Shown piece after piece: positions 13,880 through 15,378 of a stretch of DNA of 15,378 nucleotides. Under the pieces are notes generated by a model. It was not told the DNA's origin, did not search any database, and worked only from the letters and a program-made list of their open reading frames with translations. Source of the DNA: Bacteroidota bacterium (GTDB lineage: Bacteria; Bacteroidota; Kryptoniia; Kryptoniales; JAKASW01); contig JAJYOS010000044.1 of NCBI GenBank assembly GCA_021796055.1, positions 1 to 15,378 on the forward strand, written 5' to 3'. Position 1 is the stretch's first letter. Each line of letters starts with the position of its first letter. A program made the translations under genes and the position numbers.

Positions 13880-15372
13880 TCATCCCTTCCGTCGTTTACA
13901 TTTGCCAGCGACAGCTGGCTGAGCAAGCGCTCCACACTTTCAGATACCTCTCCGTTTCTTTCGACGAATCCCATGAATAGGTACACCAGGATGGAAGCGA
14001 TCGTCGGCAAGGCGAGTATTAAGGCCTGGCTTCCCTGGTAGTTAATCACCTTCATCAGCACGAACACGACAACTCCGGTTATGATGGATGAGATTGCAGC
14101 CCTTGAGCCGCTGTGTTTGAAGCGAGGTACTAGACCCAAGATCATCGGAACGGCAGTAGGGCCGACGAGTGCGCCGAACCACACCACGATTAGTCCGATC
14201 ACGCCGCCGAAATCCTTGTAGAAGGCCGTTATAATCAAAGTCATGAAGACGAAAGTAAATGTCGTCACTCTGGCGAGCCTCAGCTCCTTCTTGGGATTCA
14301 GCCCTCTGAATCTTTCTGACAGAAACGGGATTATGTCCCTGGTTATAACGGCAGATACCGTGTTGGCATCTGAAGTGACCATGGAAAGAGTAGCGGAGAA
14401 TATGCCTGCCAATACCAGCCCCACGAGCCCCGCCGGGAGAAATTTTCTGACCATCAAGGCGTAAGCATCCGTAGGGTCTGCAAGTCTTGGAAGAAAGATG
14501 GGCGCTGCCCACATAGGGAAGAAAAGAATCAAAGGCCAAAACAAATAAAGCGTTCCCGATAAAAGTCCGGATTTCTTCGCGCTAGACGCGTTCGGCGAAG
14601 CGATATATCTTGTCGCCAGACTCCATGTACCTCCGTTATAGCTGAATGATGACATCAGCATGTAAGCGAGGAAGAACGCGAATGTGTAAGGTCCATTGAA
14701 CAAATTTGCGTGGCCTTGCGGAAGCCGGGACCACATGGCCGATATACTTCCTATGCCGCCCAACTTCCCAACTACCGTTATGAACATCAACACGCCTGCA
14801 ACGATCTGGATAATGAACTGGACGAAGTCCGTGTAGAGGTCTGCCCACAATCCTCCGACAGTGGTGTATAGCAACGCTATGGCAGCGGTCATTACGGCCC
14901 CGGCAAAGACAGGTAGGCCTGTGAAAACGTTTAGTAATATACCGATCGAAGCCCACTTCGCCGCCACATCGAACAATTTGAGAAGGGTTCCGCTGAAGGC
15001 GGTTAGAAGCTGAGTGGAGAGCCCATATCTGACCTGGAGATATTCGGTTGGCGATCCGATGTTCAGGTTTTGTCTCAGCCTGGACCATCTCGGAGCTATC
15101 AGGTAAGCTCCGGTTATGACCGCGATTGATATCGCGACGGCCCACCATATATAGATAGTGAAACCGTAAGTATAGGCGACGCCTGCGAACGCTACGAAGA
15201 CTACGCCGCTGTACCCCGATACGTGATGCGATATTCCAGCGAGCCACCAAGGCACCTTTCCACCCGCGACGAAAAAGTCGGTGGCGTTCTTTACTTTCCT
15301 GGAAGAATAGAAGCCGATCAGCACCATCAGCCCAAAGAAGATGACAATTACAACGTAATCGGGAAATTTCAT
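13876..15372 (-). CDS. Sodium:solute symporter family transporter (SSS)
   Basis: A 498-residue inner-membrane transporter of the sodium:solute symporter family, with about 13 hydrophobic helices. The N-terminus (MKFPDYVVIVIFFGLMVLIG, then SSRKVKNATDFFVAGG) is the normal family opening. GISHHVSGYSGVVFVAFAG is the first unwound-helix region that contributes to substrate and sodium binding. GIFSATLSMVTSDANTVSAV near 320-340 is the signature helix whose Ser/Thr residues form the Na2 sodium site. Substrate is not readable from sequence; with epimerase, NagA and NagB genes downstream, an amino sugar such as N-acetylmannosamine, sialic acid or GlcNAc is likely. The ATG at 15372 is 6 bases from the window edge, so its ribosome site and promoter are outside. 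Its stop overlaps the small ORF above. It may not be the first gene of the operon. Confidence 0.88.
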   Translation of the reverse strand: MKFPDYVVIVIFFGLMVLIGFYSSRKVKNATDFFVAGGKVPWWLAGISHHVSGYSGVVFVAFAGVAYTYGFTIYIWWAVAISIAVITGAYLIAPRWSRLRQNLNIGSPTEYLQVRYGLSTQLLTAFSGTLLKLFDVAAKWASIGILLNVFTGLPVFAGAVMTAAIALLYTTVGGLWADLYTDFVQFIIQIVAGVLMFITVVGKLGGIGSISAMWSRLPQGHANLFNGPYTFAFFLAYMLMSSFSYNGGTWSLATRYIASPNASSAKKSGLLSGTLYLFWPLILFFPMWAAPIFLPRLADPTDAYALMVRKFLPAGLVGLVLAGIFSATLSMVTSDANTVSAVITRDIIPFLSERFRGLNPKKELRLARVTTFTFVFMTLIITAFYKDFGGVIGLIVVWFGALVGPTAVPMILGLVPRFKHSGSRAAISSIITGVVVFVLMKVINYQGSQALILALPTIASILVYLFMGFVERNGEVSESVERLLSQLSLANVNDGRDE

Positions 15373-15378
15373 CTGTGT

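Overview
The window (about 50% GC by eye) looks like a chromosomal segment from the Bacteroidota/Chlorobi-Ignavibacteria side of the FCB group. The main reason is a long Bat (aerotolerance-type) operon in the order moxR, DUF58, membrane protein, batA, batB, batC, batD. The amino-sugar gene set fits, but the lineage is inferred from gene content rather than a marker gene. No tRNA, rRNA, CRISPR array, insertion sequence or phage gene was seen.

Layout. (1) 1-6189, minus strand: the Bat operon, transcribed leftward and running off the left edge inside batD. Genes are tightly packed or overlapping. MoxR is a AAA+ ATPase. The DUF58, BatA and BatB proteins carry von Willebrand A folds with metal-site residues. 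BatC is a periplasmic TPR protein with a striking Asn/Lys/Gln-rich tract. BatD and the extra membrane protein are exported proteins. (2) 6190-7257: a gene-poor kilobase. It holds the moxR upstream region and, at about 6402-6798, the decayed and frameshifted C-terminal half of a LacI/GntR-LacI-type sugar regulator. (3) 7258-7824, plus: a small predicted lipoprotein of unknown function, followed by two tandem hairpins. (4) 8179-10275, plus: a YdfG-like short-chain dehydrogenase behind a foldable leader, a Gph-like HAD phosphatase and a second, YihX-like HAD hydrolase. (5) 10339-15372, minus: an amino-sugar gene set of sodium:solute symporter, AGE-family epimerase, NagA-like deacetylase and NagB-like deaminase. 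It converges on the HAD genes with only 63 bases between.

How the genes work together. The Bat block fits the known MoxR-VWA arrangement, in which a cytosolic AAA+ ATPase acts on membrane-anchored VWA proteins and periplasmic TPR/BatD partners. The amino-sugar block reads as uptake, epimerisation (ManNAc/GlcNAc type), deacetylation and deamination/isomerisation to fructose-6-phosphate. No sugar kinase is visible, so it may lie outside the window.

Points most worth a second look: the dead LacI regulator; the folded leader before ydfG; a 28-codon ORF linking the symporter and epimerase genes by ATGA overlap; repeated use of TTG start codons set by good Shine-Dalgarno sites; and altered catalytic-motif residues in the NagB-like protein. 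Nothing here is clearly a wholly new system.
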